Counted from the stretch's first letter, positions 26,318 to 34,434 are shown. The stretch is 64,000 nucleotides of DNA from Bin87 sp965204685 (GCA_965204685.1 OZ242004.1:1302001-1366000), one strand, 5' to 3'. Numbers and translations: made by a program. Notes: a model not told the origin generated them from the letters alone.

Positions 26318-28409
26318 ATTCGATATCCAGATCGGGGCCATCGTGGTGAGACCAGTTAGTTGGCTCAACGATAACATAACCGGATGGCTCAAAATTCTTT
26401 GGCAGCAGTTCACGAAAACGGCCGGTTTCTTGTGAAGCAACCATGAGCTGAACGTTGCTGCCCAAGTCGGCTAGCCTTTCAACCAAAATCCTAATGTGAT
26501 CTTCGTCGAAAGCACGCGTAGGGTCGTCCAGCAAGACCAGATACACTTCGGTAGGAGCATCGTCCGCTTGGCTGAGGGCAAAATACGGCACCAAGTCCAG
26601 AGCACTTTCGGATTGTCCGTTGAGTACCCCGGTGGGGAATTCATTAGTAGGGTCTTGGCTGCTAGACACCCGCAGCTCCAATTTTGTATTGGCGTCTCTG
26701 ACTATGTTCAGTCGATCATACCAACGATGATTGGTAAGGTCCACGAAGACCTGCGAGAATCGTTCCGAGACTCGCGGGAGGTCTTCCGCAAGCCGCTCGT
26801 CGAGACTGGCAGACACCGCTTGCCGGATCTCTCGAACAGATTCACCGAATGACACTAGGTTTTCGTATGCAGTCTCTATCCGACCAAATCGGTTCTTTGA
26901 GTGGCGACGACGCTCCAAATCCCTTTGGATCTGATGGAATCTTTCCTCCTCACGCATTTTGGACAACTGCGCCCGCCTAGCGGCAAACCAGCTTTCCTGA
27001 TCATCAATCTGCACTTGGAGTGAGCTTATGCGTTCAGAATGGCGATTTATAGCCTCAGTGAGAGTGGCTATACTTACCTGTCCTGGCAGGGCATCTGCTC
27101 CGTCTTCAGTGTAAATGCGGTCTTTAGTTTCTTGCTCAGATTGCCGTAGGCCAGCAAGCACACTTGACAGATTTTGCAACTGCGTACGGTAAGCCTCAGC
27201 CAACCGGCAACGATTTTCCAAGCTTGCCAAGTCTGGAGGTGCATACCCGTACCCGGGCAGTTTGGCATCGATGTGACGCAAGGCACCTTCAAATTCCTGA
27301 CGGGTATGACCCTTTCCACAGGTGTAGCAGGTTATGTCTTCACCGTGCTCACGACTCAACAATTCAACCGCGGCATCGATTATCTCTCGCTGCAGCGCGA
27401 TGGCGTCTACCTTTGCTTTCGCATCAGCGATGTTGCTCCGTAACTCGTCGATGGATATGCCTTCCAATGCCGCATCAAGGTTTGCTTGCACCTGTTGCGC
27501 CTCCTCCTCTTTCGCTTCGATGCCCGCTAAAATGTTGGAAAGGTCATCTAATCGCCCTTTACGATTCTTAACCTCAACAACCTCGTCTTCCAGTCCTTTT
27601 TGATCTCGGGAACGCCTGTCATCAAGTGCATCTTCCGCGCTGTCAATCAAGGCGTCTAATGAAAGACCGGCCAGTGATTCATCAGGCTGTTCGCCGGTAA
27701 TCTCTGTGATTAGTCCCCGTATTTTGTTCTCGGATTGGGCTACCGACGGCGGATACTCGGTATCCCAAGGTCGCGCGCTTGCGATATTGCCTCTCAACCG
27801 TTCAAGGCGTTCGATTTCGCTGTCAATGTCGTCGCGGGCGTTCGTAAGCTTTTCTCCCAAGTTGTTTTCGGTCAATTCCTGCTCGTTTATCAAGTTATCA
27901 ATGTGCCCTAACAAAGCGCGCGGATTAGCAAGTCCCAAGTGGTTGAAGACGGTGCGCTCGAACGCAGAGAGGTCCTCAGGCTGGCGACGAAGAGGGGTTG
28001 CTTGGGGTGCAAAGATGATGTGCATACCCTCTCCGGCATCGACCGAATCCAGTTGAGGCAGAATCTCCCGGATGGAGTGTTCTTGACCGTGCTCGTCAGT
28101 AAGCACAGCGTCGCTCCCGCCCGTAGTTCCCCGGTTCAGCGTTCGGCGCAAATACCACTTCGCCCCCTCGCTGATGAGTGTGATGTCAACGCGACAACGC
28201 CCGTTATAACCACGGTTCGCCACAACTTCGTTCTGTCGGCGCGCAGAACCGAACAGCCCCCAGCGAACGGCTTCGATGATGCTCGATTTCCCATTGCCGT
28301 TCTGACCCAGCAGGAAAACATGGCGTCCGTTGAAATCGATTTCTTTGCGGGTAGTAAAACCTTTGAATCCCTCGATCCCAACGGACTGAACAAGGAAGCC
28401 TTTTGCCAT
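26310..28409 (-). CDS. Rad50/SMC-like ATPase with a single CxxC hook
   Basis: A 699-aa ABC-type ATPase. The N-terminal half-site has FKGFTTRKEIDF and Walker A LLGQNGNGKSSIIEAV (about residues 34-49). Two coiled-coil arms (about 155-350 and 395-530) flank a zinc-hook motif ITCYTCGKGH at about residues 359-368. The C-terminal half-site has a degenerate signature region, Walker B VYLVLLDDPTRAFDED and a D-loop. This is the layout of Rad50/SbcC and of the SMC components of Lamassu and ABC-three-component defence systems. No Mre11/SbcD is nearby. It sits between a 68-aa helical protein and a nuclease-like gene in one operon. It is visibly AT-richer than the flanking genes, consistent with transfer. 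Confidence 0.85.
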   Translation of the reverse strand: MAKGFLVQSVGIEGFKGFTTRKEIDFNGRHVFLLGQNGNGKSSIIEAVRWGLFGSARRQNEVVANRGYNGRCRVDITLISEGAKWYLRRTLNRGTTGGSDAVLTDEHGQEHSIREILPQLDSVDAGEGMHIIFAPQATPLRRQPEDLSAFERTVFNHLGLANPRALLGHIDNLINEQELTENNLGEKLTNARDDIDSEIERLERLRGNIASARPWDTEYPPSVAQSENKIRGLITEITGEQPDESLAGLSLDALIDSAEDALDDRRSRDQKGLEDEVVEVKNRKGRLDDLSNILAGIEAKEEEAQQVQANLDAALEGISIDELRSNIADAKAKVDAIALQREIIDAAVELLSREHGEDITCYTCGKGHTRQEFEGALRHIDAKLPGYGYAPPDLASLENRCRLAEAYRTQLQNLSSVLAGLRQSEQETKDRIYTEDGADALPGQVSIATLTEAINRHSERISSLQVQIDDQESWFAARRAQLSKMREEERFHQIQRDLERRRHSKNRFGRIETAYENLVSFGESVREIRQAVSASLDERLAEDLPRVSERFSQVFVDLTNHRWYDRLNIVRDANTKLELRVSSSQDPTNEFPTGVLNGQSESALDLVPYFALSQADDAPTEVYLVLLDDPTRAFDEDHIRILVERLADLGSNVQLMVASQETGRFRELLPKNFEPSGYVIVEPTNWSHHDGPDLDIEYE

Positions 28410-28418
28410 GATCGTACC

Positions 28419-28625
28419 TCATATACCCTCAAATTCTGAAAGCAATCTCTGTATTCGCTCTTCGAGGCTCTGTTTATCGGCGTTGAGAAGTTCAATGGCT
28501 GCGTCGGGACCGCCTCTATCTCTATCGAACTCCTGTGCGATGGGTTCCCATAGCTCGCGCGCTCTTTCCGATGACAACCTCCCGGCGACCGATTCAGTGA
28601 AACGGTCGCTCTGTGTATCACTCAT
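28419..28625 (-). CDS. 68-aa helical protein, first gene of the SMC operon
   Basis: A small, highly charged, probably all-helical protein (MSDTQSDRFTESVAGRLS, LWEPIAQEFDRD, ELLNADKQSLEERIQRLLSE) ending EFEGI. AAGGAG lies about 12 bases before the ATG, and the stop is 9 bases before the ATPase gene. Its position and size suggest a small accessory or middle component of the SMC-type system. I recognise no family. The coding call rests on the ribosome site, operon position and amphipathic pattern. Confidence 0.6.
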   Translation of the reverse strand: MSDTQSDRFTESVAGRLSSERARELWEPIAQEFDRDRGGPDAAIELLNADKQSLEERIQRLLSEFEGI

Positions 28626-28657
28626 AAGCTAGCCCGCTCCTTGTATGGTTCTGTTGC

Positions 28658-28712
28658 CAACGTTAACGTTGCCCATAATCCAATTATAGGGCGGGGCGGC
28701 GTCACCTTGCAA
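28658..28712 (-). promoter_or_regulatory. Promoter with downstream palindromic operator for the SMC operon
   Basis: On the minus strand, TTGCAA (28707-28712) and TATAAT (28683-28688) are separated by 18 bases, a good sigma-70-type promoter. The expected transcription start is near 28676. Directly downstream lies a perfect 14-bp palindrome CAACGTTAACGTTG (28658-28671), placed as a repressor operator that would block initiation or early elongation. The first ATG of the operon is at 28625. No repressor gene is adjacent; the 68-aa protein could be autoregulatory, but it shows no evident DNA-binding motif. Confidence 0.6.
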
Positions 28713-28778
28713 TTGCATCAGATAACGTAACCTTTCAGCCGCCAGCCTTGCATTAGCGGCGGCCAGTCCGCCGCACCG

Positions 28779-29177
28779 TTACAGCGGCCGCCGGTCGGCG
28801 AAGCCCGTGTCCGTGGGGTGCCACCAGCCTATGGAGGGTTCGCCGCGCTGCCAGCAGAGGTACACTACCTGGCCCTCGCGGCGGGATGGGAAGTCCACCA
28901 GGCCACGGCCGATGTCACGCACCTGGATGCCCCGCTCGGTGATCTCGCGCACTGCGTCCTGCAGGCGTTGGGTGAGTTGGGACACGATGCGCTCAGTCTC
29001 GGCGATGTCTTCCTCGCTGCTGGAGTGGCCGTTGCTGCGGCGACGGCGCAGCAGGGACAGCAACTCCTCCTGCTGGCGCACCAGCTCGGCCCGTAGCGGC
29101 GCCATGGCCTCGAACCGCTCCTCGAGCCACGGCACCAGGTCGTTGGCCTCTTCCCGGGTGAACATCCGCTCCTGCAT
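28779..29177 (-). CDS. DUF2203 protein
   Basis: A 132-aa protein: MQERMFTREEANDLVPWLEE, a long coiled-coil helix (residues about 20-80) and the conserved C-terminal half IQVRDIGRGLVDFPSRREG, VYLCWQRGEPSIGWWH. This matches DUF2203, whose function is unknown. No ribosome site precedes the ATG; its start is only about 10 bases from a TATTAT -10, so the mRNA may be nearly leaderless. It diverges from trmI, with the start codons 20 bases apart. Confidence 0.85.
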   Translation of the reverse strand: MQERMFTREEANDLVPWLEERFEAMAPLRAELVRQQEELLSLLRRRRSNGHSSSEEDIAETERIVSQLTQRLQDAVREITERGIQVRDIGRGLVDFPSRREGQVVYLCWQRGEPSIGWWHPTDTGFADRRPL

Positions 29178-29185
29178 AACGGCGG

Positions 29186-29192
29186 TATAATA
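29186..29192. promoter_or_regulatory. Symmetric -10 shared by divergent DUF2203 and trmI genes
   Basis: The string GGTATAATACACC (29184-29196) reads TATAAT at 29186-29191 on the plus strand and TATTAT at 29192-29187 on the minus strand. The plus-strand start codon begins 7 bases after the hexamer, about where transcription would begin, so trmI would be leaderless. The minus-strand ATG (29177) lies 10 bases after its hexamer. No -35 is required for such symmetric bidirectional promoters, and none is obvious. Confidence 0.5.
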
Positions 29193-29197
29193 CACCA

Positions 29198-30097
29198 ATG
29201 ACTACGCTTGACGACGATGCCGGCAACGACAACGATCAGGATTGCAACGGGGCTGCGCCCCCGGTGATAACGGAGGTTGATGCTGGCGACCGCAGCCGCT
29301 TCCACGCCGGCGAACTGGCCCTGTTCCTGGACCGCAAGGGCCGCACCTACCAGGAGACGCTGAGCCCCGGCGGCGAGTTCCACTGCCACCTGGGATGGCT
29401 CCCCCACGATGAGGTGATCGGGCAGCCGGTGGGCGGCTGGTACGCCACCAGCCGCGGCCACGTTATGCTGGGCATCCGGCCCACCCTGGGCGACTACGTG
29501 CGCCTGATGCCCCGCGGTCCCCAGGTTATCTACGCCAAGGACCTGGGCAACATCGTGTCCATGGCCGACATCTTTCCCGGCGCGACGGTGGTTGAGGCGG
29601 GGCTGGGCTCCGGCGCGCTGACCACGGCCCTGCTGCGCGCCGTAGGCCCCATGGGGCGCGTCCACTCCTACGAGATCAACGCGGCGGTGGTGAACAAGGC
29701 GCTGTCCAACGTGCACTCCGTGATCCCCGACACCTCGCGCCATGAGGTCACCGTCGGCGATATCTTCGAGGGCATCTCCGACACCGCGGTTGACCGGGTG
29801 ATCCTGGACCTGCCGGAGCCCTGGCACGCCGTGGACGCCGCCGCCAACGCGCTGATCACCGGCGGCATCCTGCTGTCCTTCCTGCCCACGATATTGCAGG
29901 TGCAGGAACTGGTGCTGGCGTTGAACGGTGACGGCCGCTTCGCCCGGGTGGAGACCGCCGAGACCATGCTGCGGGGCTGGAACGTGTCGCGGCGCAGCGT
30001 GCGGCCGGCCCACCGCATGGTGGCGCACAGCGGCTTCATCACCACGGCGGTGCGCTGCGTGCCGCCGGGTCGAGAGGGCTACGCCTCCAGGCCGTGA
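29198..30097 (+). CDS. trmI: tRNA (adenine-58-N1)-methyltransferase TrmI
   Basis: A 299-aa class I methyltransferase that makes m1A58 in the T-loop of tRNA using S-adenosylmethionine. The N-terminal beta domain is followed by RPTLGDYVRLMPRGPQVIYAK, a TrmI signature. The AdoMet site is VVEAGLGSGALTTALL, with the acidic residue in VHSYEI and the catalytic region VDRVILDLPEPW. The first 35 residues are acidic and poorly conserved. The 3' end overlaps the convergent deacetylase gene by 19 bases. Confidence 0.92.
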   Translation: MTTLDDDAGNDNDQDCNGAAPPVITEVDAGDRSRFHAGELALFLDRKGRTYQETLSPGGEFHCHLGWLPHDEVIGQPVGGWYATSRGHVMLGIRPTLGDYVRLMPRGPQVIYAKDLGNIVSMADIFPGATVVEAGLGSGALTTALLRAVGPMGRVHSYEINAAVVNKALSNVHSVIPDTSRHEVTVGDIFEGISDTAVDRVILDLPEPWHAVDAAANALITGGILLSFLPTILQVQELVLALNGDGRFARVETAETMLRGWNVSRRSVRPAHRMVAHSGFITTAVRCVPPGREGYASRP

Positions 30098-31206
30098 ACC
30101 GGGAACACCGCGTCTTTAATGGCGGCCACGCTCTCTGACGCCAGGGCGCGGGCGTCGGCGCGGATGTGATCCGGTATCTCCGGTATCTCGGTGTCACGCA
30201 GTGTGGTGCGGCCCAGCCGCTCGATGGCCGCCGTGGGGATGCGATCGGGCCAGTCGGCGCCGCACATCACGCCGTAGGCCAGGGTCCAGCAGCGGGCCAC
30301 CGCGCCGATGTCGTATCCGCCGCCCCCGGTGGCCAGCCACGGATAGCCGAGGCCGCCCAGCCGCGTGACGGCGGCAATGAAGCCACGGCTGGTGACCTGC
30401 AGGTGGGTCAGCGGGTCAGTGTGGTAGGAGTCGATGCCCAATTGGGTGAGCAGGACGTCGGGCGCAAAGGCTTCGAGAAGCGGCGGCACCACGGCCTCGA
30501 AGGCCTCCAGGTAGATCTCGTCGTCGGTGTAAGGATACAGTGGCAGGTTGACCGCATATCCCACGCCGTCGCCGGAGCCTACCTCGCCGGCGAAGCCGGT
30601 GCCGGGAAACAGATAACGACCCGATTCGTGCACCGAGATGGTGAGCACGCGGGGATCGCCGTAGAAGGCGTCCTGCACGCCGTCGCCGTGGTGGGCGTCA
30701 ATGTCCACGTAGGCGACGCGAAGGCCGCGCTGCAGGAGGTACATGATGGCGACCACCGGGTCGTTGAAGACGCAGAAGCCACTGGCGTTGCGGGCCGCCG
30801 CGTGGTGCAGGCCGCCGCTGATGTTGAACGCCGCCGGAACCTCGCCGTCGGCCACCATGCGGGCGGCGGTGAGGGTCGCGCCGGTGCTGAGCATGGCGGC
30901 CTCGTACATGCCGGGGTAGGTCGGGTTGTCGCCGCCCTGGGCAAAGCCGAAGCGCTGGGGCTGGAATCCGGTGAGACCCAGGCTGAAGGTGCGCACGGCG
31001 GCTATGTAGTCGCGGGAGTGAAACGCGCCCACGCTGGTCTCATCGGCCAGGGTCGGGGTAACCAGCAGCGAGTCGACACCGTCGAAGGCGTCGTAGGCGT
31101 CCAGCAACTCGTAGGTGTGCCGCAGCCGGATGGGACGCATGGGGTGGTCCTGGCGCAGCACGTGCTGGCTCATGGCGTCGTCATAGACGAAGGCGGCGCG
31201 GGGCAT
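30079..31206 (-). CDS. Histone-deacetylase-family (AcuC-like) Zn hydrolase
   Basis: A 375-aa arginase-fold deacetylase. Zn ligands and catalytic residues are visible in GGLHHAA, VAYVDIDAHHGDGVQDAF, LTISVHESG and LLTQLGIDSYHTDPLTH, with GGGGYD near the C terminus. AcuC relatives deacetylate protein or small-molecule substrates such as acetyl-CoA synthetase; no acsA is nearby to support a specific target. The start at 31206 (MPRAAFVYDDAM) follows TTGAGGACATCC. It converges on trmI with a short overlap. Confidence 0.88.
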   Translation of the reverse strand: MPRAAFVYDDAMSQHVLRQDHPMRPIRLRHTYELLDAYDAFDGVDSLLVTPTLADETSVGAFHSRDYIAAVRTFSLGLTGFQPQRFGFAQGGDNPTYPGMYEAAMLSTGATLTAARMVADGEVPAAFNISGGLHHAAARNASGFCVFNDPVVAIMYLLQRGLRVAYVDIDAHHGDGVQDAFYGDPRVLTISVHESGRYLFPGTGFAGEVGSGDGVGYAVNLPLYPYTDDEIYLEAFEAVVPPLLEAFAPDVLLTQLGIDSYHTDPLTHLQVTSRGFIAAVTRLGGLGYPWLATGGGGYDIGAVARCWTLAYGVMCGADWPDRIPTAAIERLGRTTLRDTEIPEIPDHIRADARALASESVAAIKDAVFPVHGLEA

Positions 31207-31322
31207 GGATGATGTCCTCAACTTCGTGAATCGTGTGCAGCCGACAGAGTATCACGCGATGAGGCGGGGTGGGCCAACGTGATAGACTGGCTACGCGCGC
31301 AGCTCTAACCGGAGGTGCCAGA

Positions 31323-31667
31323 ATGGCCGGCGAAACACCGCACGATACCCCGTTTGATGCAGGCTCGACCGACGCTCCGTCCCAAGCCCCTGATTCCGGT
31401 GAACAAGAGACCTTGCAATCGGTCTGGCGGACAAACTGGCAAGCGGTGGCGCTATCGTGGTTGGGAGGATGGCTATTCGGCGTCATGTTTCTGGCGATGG
31501 CTTTCACGCTGGAAAACGCCAACACGACCGCGGGGGTTGCGGGCGGCATCTTCCTGATGATTGCGCCCGGCAGTTATGCAACGTGGGACACCTGGCAAGC
31601 CCACCGCAAGAGCATCAATAAAAACCGGCAAAAGTCGCGGGCTGGGGAGCCTCGAAATGCCGGATAG
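31323..31667 (+). CDS. Small two-helix membrane protein
   Basis: A 114-aa protein with a disordered N terminus (MAGETPHDTPFDAGS), two hydrophobic segments (ALSWLGGWLFGVMFLAMAF and AGVAGGIFLMIAPGSY) and a basic C-terminal tail (HRKSINKNRQKSR), which the positive-inside rule places in the cytoplasm. GGAGGT precedes the ATG. It overlaps the start of the next membrane gene by about 11 bases, suggesting a two-gene unit. No family was recognised. Confidence 0.65.
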   Translation: MAGETPHDTPFDAGSTDAPSQAPDSGEQETLQSVWRTNWQAVALSWLGGWLFGVMFLAMAFTLENANTTAGVAGGIFLMIAPGSYATWDTWQAHRKSINKNRQKSRAGEPRNAG

Positions 31668-32021
31668 GCAGGAATGGGAACGCCATTGGAATACAATATG
31701 CTTGGGCATAGTCACCGTAGCAACGGCGGCGGTAGGCGTTGCGTTTTTGCCTCCGACGTCACGGAGATTGTTACGTCCTGGGCAGCGTATTCGCTGGTGG
31801 CCATCGTGGTACTTGCATACCTGAACGTGCTTTACTTGGGAAGCAAAGCCATCTTCTCGACATCCGACGAACTTGAGCAGCAGGGAACGACCAAGAGGCG
31901 AATCGCCCGCAACCTGTATGGGTGGTTCGCCCTTGAGCTGCTGGCCCTTGTTGGATTGGTGGTTCCTGAAGCATTTGCCAGTCTTTTGCAGTTGCTCGCG
32001 CCGGCCCCCTCGCCGGCATGA
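31657..32021 (+). pseudogene. Frameshifted small membrane protein
   Basis: The frame starts at 31657 after GGGGAGCC with MPDRQEWERHWNTICLGI and a hydrophobic VTVATAAVGVAF. The hydrophobic continuation, however, is in another frame (SDVTEIVTSWAAYSLVAIV, then VLAYLNVLYLGSKAIF) running to 32021. Adding one T to the five-T run near 31743-31747 joins them smoothly as VAFFASDVTEIV, giving about 121 residues and three membrane helices. So this is either a real slippage mutation or a sequence error. The 31674 start of the second frame has no ribosome site. Confidence 0.6.
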
Positions 32022-32065
32022 ACCTCACCGACGTCTCAGCTCCTCCGCAAGCAGTAGCTATTGCG

Positions 32066-32488
32066 CTACTCCTCCATCAACCCGGAGCCGTCCCGCTGAA
32101 GGATCTCGATGCGCACGTCGTCGGGGCCGCGCACGAAGGCGATGCGGACGCCGGGGCGGATGGTGCGCGGCTCCACGTAGATCTCGGCGCCCTTGCTGCG
32201 CAGGTCCTCCACCGCGCCGTCGATGTCGTCCACGCGGAAGCCGAAGTGGTCCAGGCCCAGGTGCGGGTCGCGCGGGCTGAGGTCGATGTGCTCCTCGGGT
32301 TGAACGGAGGCGATGAAGATGGCCAGGCCGTTCACGTCCAGATCAACGCGAGGCACGCCGTCGCTCTGGATGAGTCGCAGGACCTTCGCGCCGAACATGG
32401 TCTCGAAGAAGCCGGCCATACCCTCCGGGTCCTTGGTGCGGACATGGATGTGGTCGTAAGTGTAGGTATAGACGGGGGTGGTGGACAT
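32066..32488 (-). CDS. Glyoxalase/VOC-superfamily protein
   Basis: A 140-aa vicinal-oxygen-chelate protein with two beta-alpha-beta-beta-beta modules. The first has YDHIHVRTKDPEGMAGFFE and ends with an acidic VDLDVNGLAIFI. The second has LDHFGFRVDDIDGAVEDL and VRIEILQRDG. His in DHIHV, His in LDHFGF and Glu in RIEIL are candidate metal ligands. The substrate is not predictable. It lies downstream of and convergent with the membrane-protein pair. Confidence 0.87.
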   Translation of the reverse strand: MSTTPVYTYTYDHIHVRTKDPEGMAGFFETMFGAKVLRLIQSDGVPRVDLDVNGLAIFIASVQPEEHIDLSPRDPHLGLDHFGFRVDDIDGAVEDLRSKGAEIYVEPRTIRPGVRIAFVRGPDDVRIEILQRDGSGLMEE

Positions 32489-32600
32489 GGCAAAAGCCTC
32501 CTCGGCGCGCGGCGCGTCCGATGTGATTGTGCGTTCTCCCTATACATAGCAAGGAGCGCAGCCGCATTGCAACTGCGCTCGCATATCACGGGCGTCCAGA

Positions 32601-32655
32601 TTGTCATCGCGAGAAGCGAAACGATGTAGCGGTCGCGCTGCGCTCGCAATGACGG
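32601..32655. repeat. Degenerate CATTGCGAGCG repeat pair
   Basis: TTGTCATCGCGAGAAGCG at the left and GCTGCGCTCGCAATGACGG at the right form an inverted pair related to the repeat at 24927. It lies in the 177-base spacer between the VOC gene and nirK, which holds nothing else recognisable. Confidence 0.55.
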
Positions 32656-32665
32656 TTCCGGGGCG

Positions 32666-33925
32666 CTACTGGATGGGGCCGGGCGGCGATACCTGCTCCA
32701 TCAGGTCGTTGTCCCAGTCGCCCTCAGCCACGAGGATGGCCTTGGCATCGTAGACGAAGGCCTCGATCAGGTTGTGGGCCAGGTACACGTAGGTTCCCGG
32801 CTGGCGAATGGCGTGGATGGACGCTCCCGCCGATCCGGCGGCGATGGTCCACGTTTCCAGGTCGAGGGCCGGCGGGCTACTGAAATTCCCCCGCTCCCAG
32901 ACGTAATCGCCATGCCCCCCGATGAGGTGCGGGTACAATTGCCGGTCTGCCTGCGTGTGGACAATCAGCACGTTCTCCCCCACATTGGCGGTAAGTTGCC
33001 CATCGCCCTGCAAAGCTCCGGTGGAGCCGTTGAACACTATATGCGTGGGGATCAGGGCTTTCATGGCTTCCAGATCGTCCACCATTGAAGCAGCCGGATC
33101 GTCATAGCGCTTGAAGTTGCCGTTCTCATCCTGGGGCAGATAATAGTCCTGCGCGCCGACGTAATAGGCACGATCGTAGCGAATGGGATTTCCCGCCGGA
33201 TCGTTCAATCCACCCCGGGGCATGACCATGATGGCGCCGTTCATGCCGTGGGTCACGTGCCAGGGGACCATGGTTCCTCCGGGGGCGCAGTGATACACGA
33301 ACACGCCCGGTTTCACGGCCCGGAAGCGCAGGACCACCTCCTGGCCCGGCCCGACCTGGGTCAGCGACCCACCGCCCAGCGCGCCAATGGAGGCGTGGAA
33401 GTCGATGTTGTGCAGCAGCCGGCTGCTGGAGGGGTTTACCAGGGTAAGCTCCACGTAGTCGCCCTCGTGCACCACGATAATGGGACCGGGAACAGACCCG
33501 TTGAAGGTAAATGCCCATATGAACGCACCGGGCGCGACCTCGATCTCCTTCTCTTCGATTTCCATCCGAACCTCGACGACACGAGGTTCACCGTCGTAAA
33601 CCTGCTCATGGTCGGGTAGGAAGGGCGGGGCGACCAACTCCTGCGTAACCCGTTCCAGTGCGCTCACATCCTCGGGCTCCCAGGCGCGGGGGCCGTCCCA
33701 GTATGCGGACGAGGCTGCCGCGGTAGCCTCGCCGCCGGCGCCGGGGGCCGGCGCAGCCTCGGGGCTGGGCAGCGCCGTGGGCAGAGAGAACGCTGGGGTC
33801 GCGGTGGGAGCTCCGGCGTCGCCGCCGCAGGCAGTCCCGGCCAGCAGCAGCGTCGCCGCCAGCAGCGCAACCGCGACTCCAACAAAGGAACGCAGCCCCC
33901 GGCGGTCGATATCGACGTTTTTCAT
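32666..33925 (-). CDS. nirK: Copper-containing nitrite reductase, lipoprotein form
   Basis: A 419-aa enzyme reducing nitrite to nitric oxide. The signal peptide VAVALLAATLLLAGTAC has a lipobox Cys, followed by an Ala/Pro-rich linker, so the enzyme is tethered outside the cytoplasmic membrane. Two cupredoxin domains follow. Copper ligands are visible: HNIDFHA (type 1 and type 2 His around catalytic Asp), VYHCAPGGTMVPWH with HGMNGAIMV (type 2 His, type 1 Cys, His, Met), catalytic His in PTHIVFNG and the final type 2 His in PHLIGGHGDYVW. All residues needed for activity are present. A good minus-strand promoter lies at 33982-34009. No other denitrification gene is in the window. Confidence 0.93.
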   Translation of the reverse strand: MKNVDIDRRGLRSFVGVAVALLAATLLLAGTACGGDAGAPTATPAFSLPTALPSPEAAPAPGAGGEATAAASSAYWDGPRAWEPEDVSALERVTQELVAPPFLPDHEQVYDGEPRVVEVRMEIEEKEIEVAPGAFIWAFTFNGSVPGPIIVVHEGDYVELTLVNPSSSRLLHNIDFHASIGALGGGSLTQVGPGQEVVLRFRAVKPGVFVYHCAPGGTMVPWHVTHGMNGAIMVMPRGGLNDPAGNPIRYDRAYYVGAQDYYLPQDENGNFKRYDDPAASMVDDLEAMKALIPTHIVFNGSTGALQGDGQLTANVGENVLIVHTQADRQLYPHLIGGHGDYVWERGNFSSPPALDLETWTIAAGSAGASIHAIRQPGTYVYLAHNLIEAFVYDAKAILVAEGDWDNDLMEQVSPPGPIQ

Positions 33926-33981
33926 TATCCACCCCCACCGGCCGGTCAGGTATGGTGCAGCCGGGCCCAGCAGTGCTATCT

Positions 33982-34009
33982 ATTGTACTATTTTCACATA
34001 GTATGCCAA
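33982..34009 (-). promoter_or_regulatory. Probable nirK promoter
   Basis: On the minus strand, TTGGCA (34004-34009) and TACAAT (33982-33987) are spaced 16 bases apart, about 57 bases upstream of the nirK ATG. I saw no convincing FNR/NNR-type TTGAT-N4-ATCAA site around it. Confidence 0.5.
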
Positions 34010-34299
34010 GTAGACTCAATTTGATGCAATAAATTATTTATTCTGCGCCATATACTTTGTATTGTCGTTAGGATGGTACATTACAATGAGTTTGCAGGTT
34101 TCATATTACAAGTTACGCGCTGTTATTGCGCCGCTCTATGCCAGGAGAGAGGGCCGGGCCTGGGGATGCGGTCGACCCGCGCCGTCCATCGGGCGGGGAA
34201 GTTTAGGAGAATTCCCATCCCGATGGATGATGGAAAGCGGAGCGTTCCGCAACCCACGATTTGAAATGGACCACGCCCAGGGCGGATAACCACCGGCCC

Positions 34300-34420
34300 T
34301 TTGCTCTACTGCTGGCGAACCCTTACCCTGATCAAAGGACGGCCTGACTCTATCGCTGATGCGGCGCCACCGTCATAGCGCTTGAAGCTACCGCCCTCCT
34401 CCCGGGCAGATAATAGTCCT
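34300..34420. repeat. Degenerate copies of a gene leader and of part of nirK
   Basis: 34300-34352 matches 35348-35400 (shared CAAAGGACGGCCTGACTC and TTTGCT.TACTG) with a handful of mismatches. 34372-34420 matches 33101-33150 inside nirK (shared GTCATAGCGCTTGAAG and GGGCAGATAATAGTCCT). The two relics abut, although their sources are now over 2 kb apart, on either side of a Uma2 gene. Confidence 0.65.
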
Positions 34421-34434
34421 TCCCGGTTTCAGGA

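Larger units (their letters stand above)
33926..34434. other. Spacer upstream of nirK: promoter and duplicated relics
   Basis: A 509-base gene-free stretch, AT-rich from about 33975 to 34130. It contains the nirK promoter, then sequence without recognisable signals (about 34010-34295). Two degraded copies of neighbouring sequence follow: a copy of the leader of the ATPase gene at 35400 (34300-34352) and a copy of an internal piece of nirK (34372-34420). No open frame is convincing on either strand. Confidence 0.6.
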
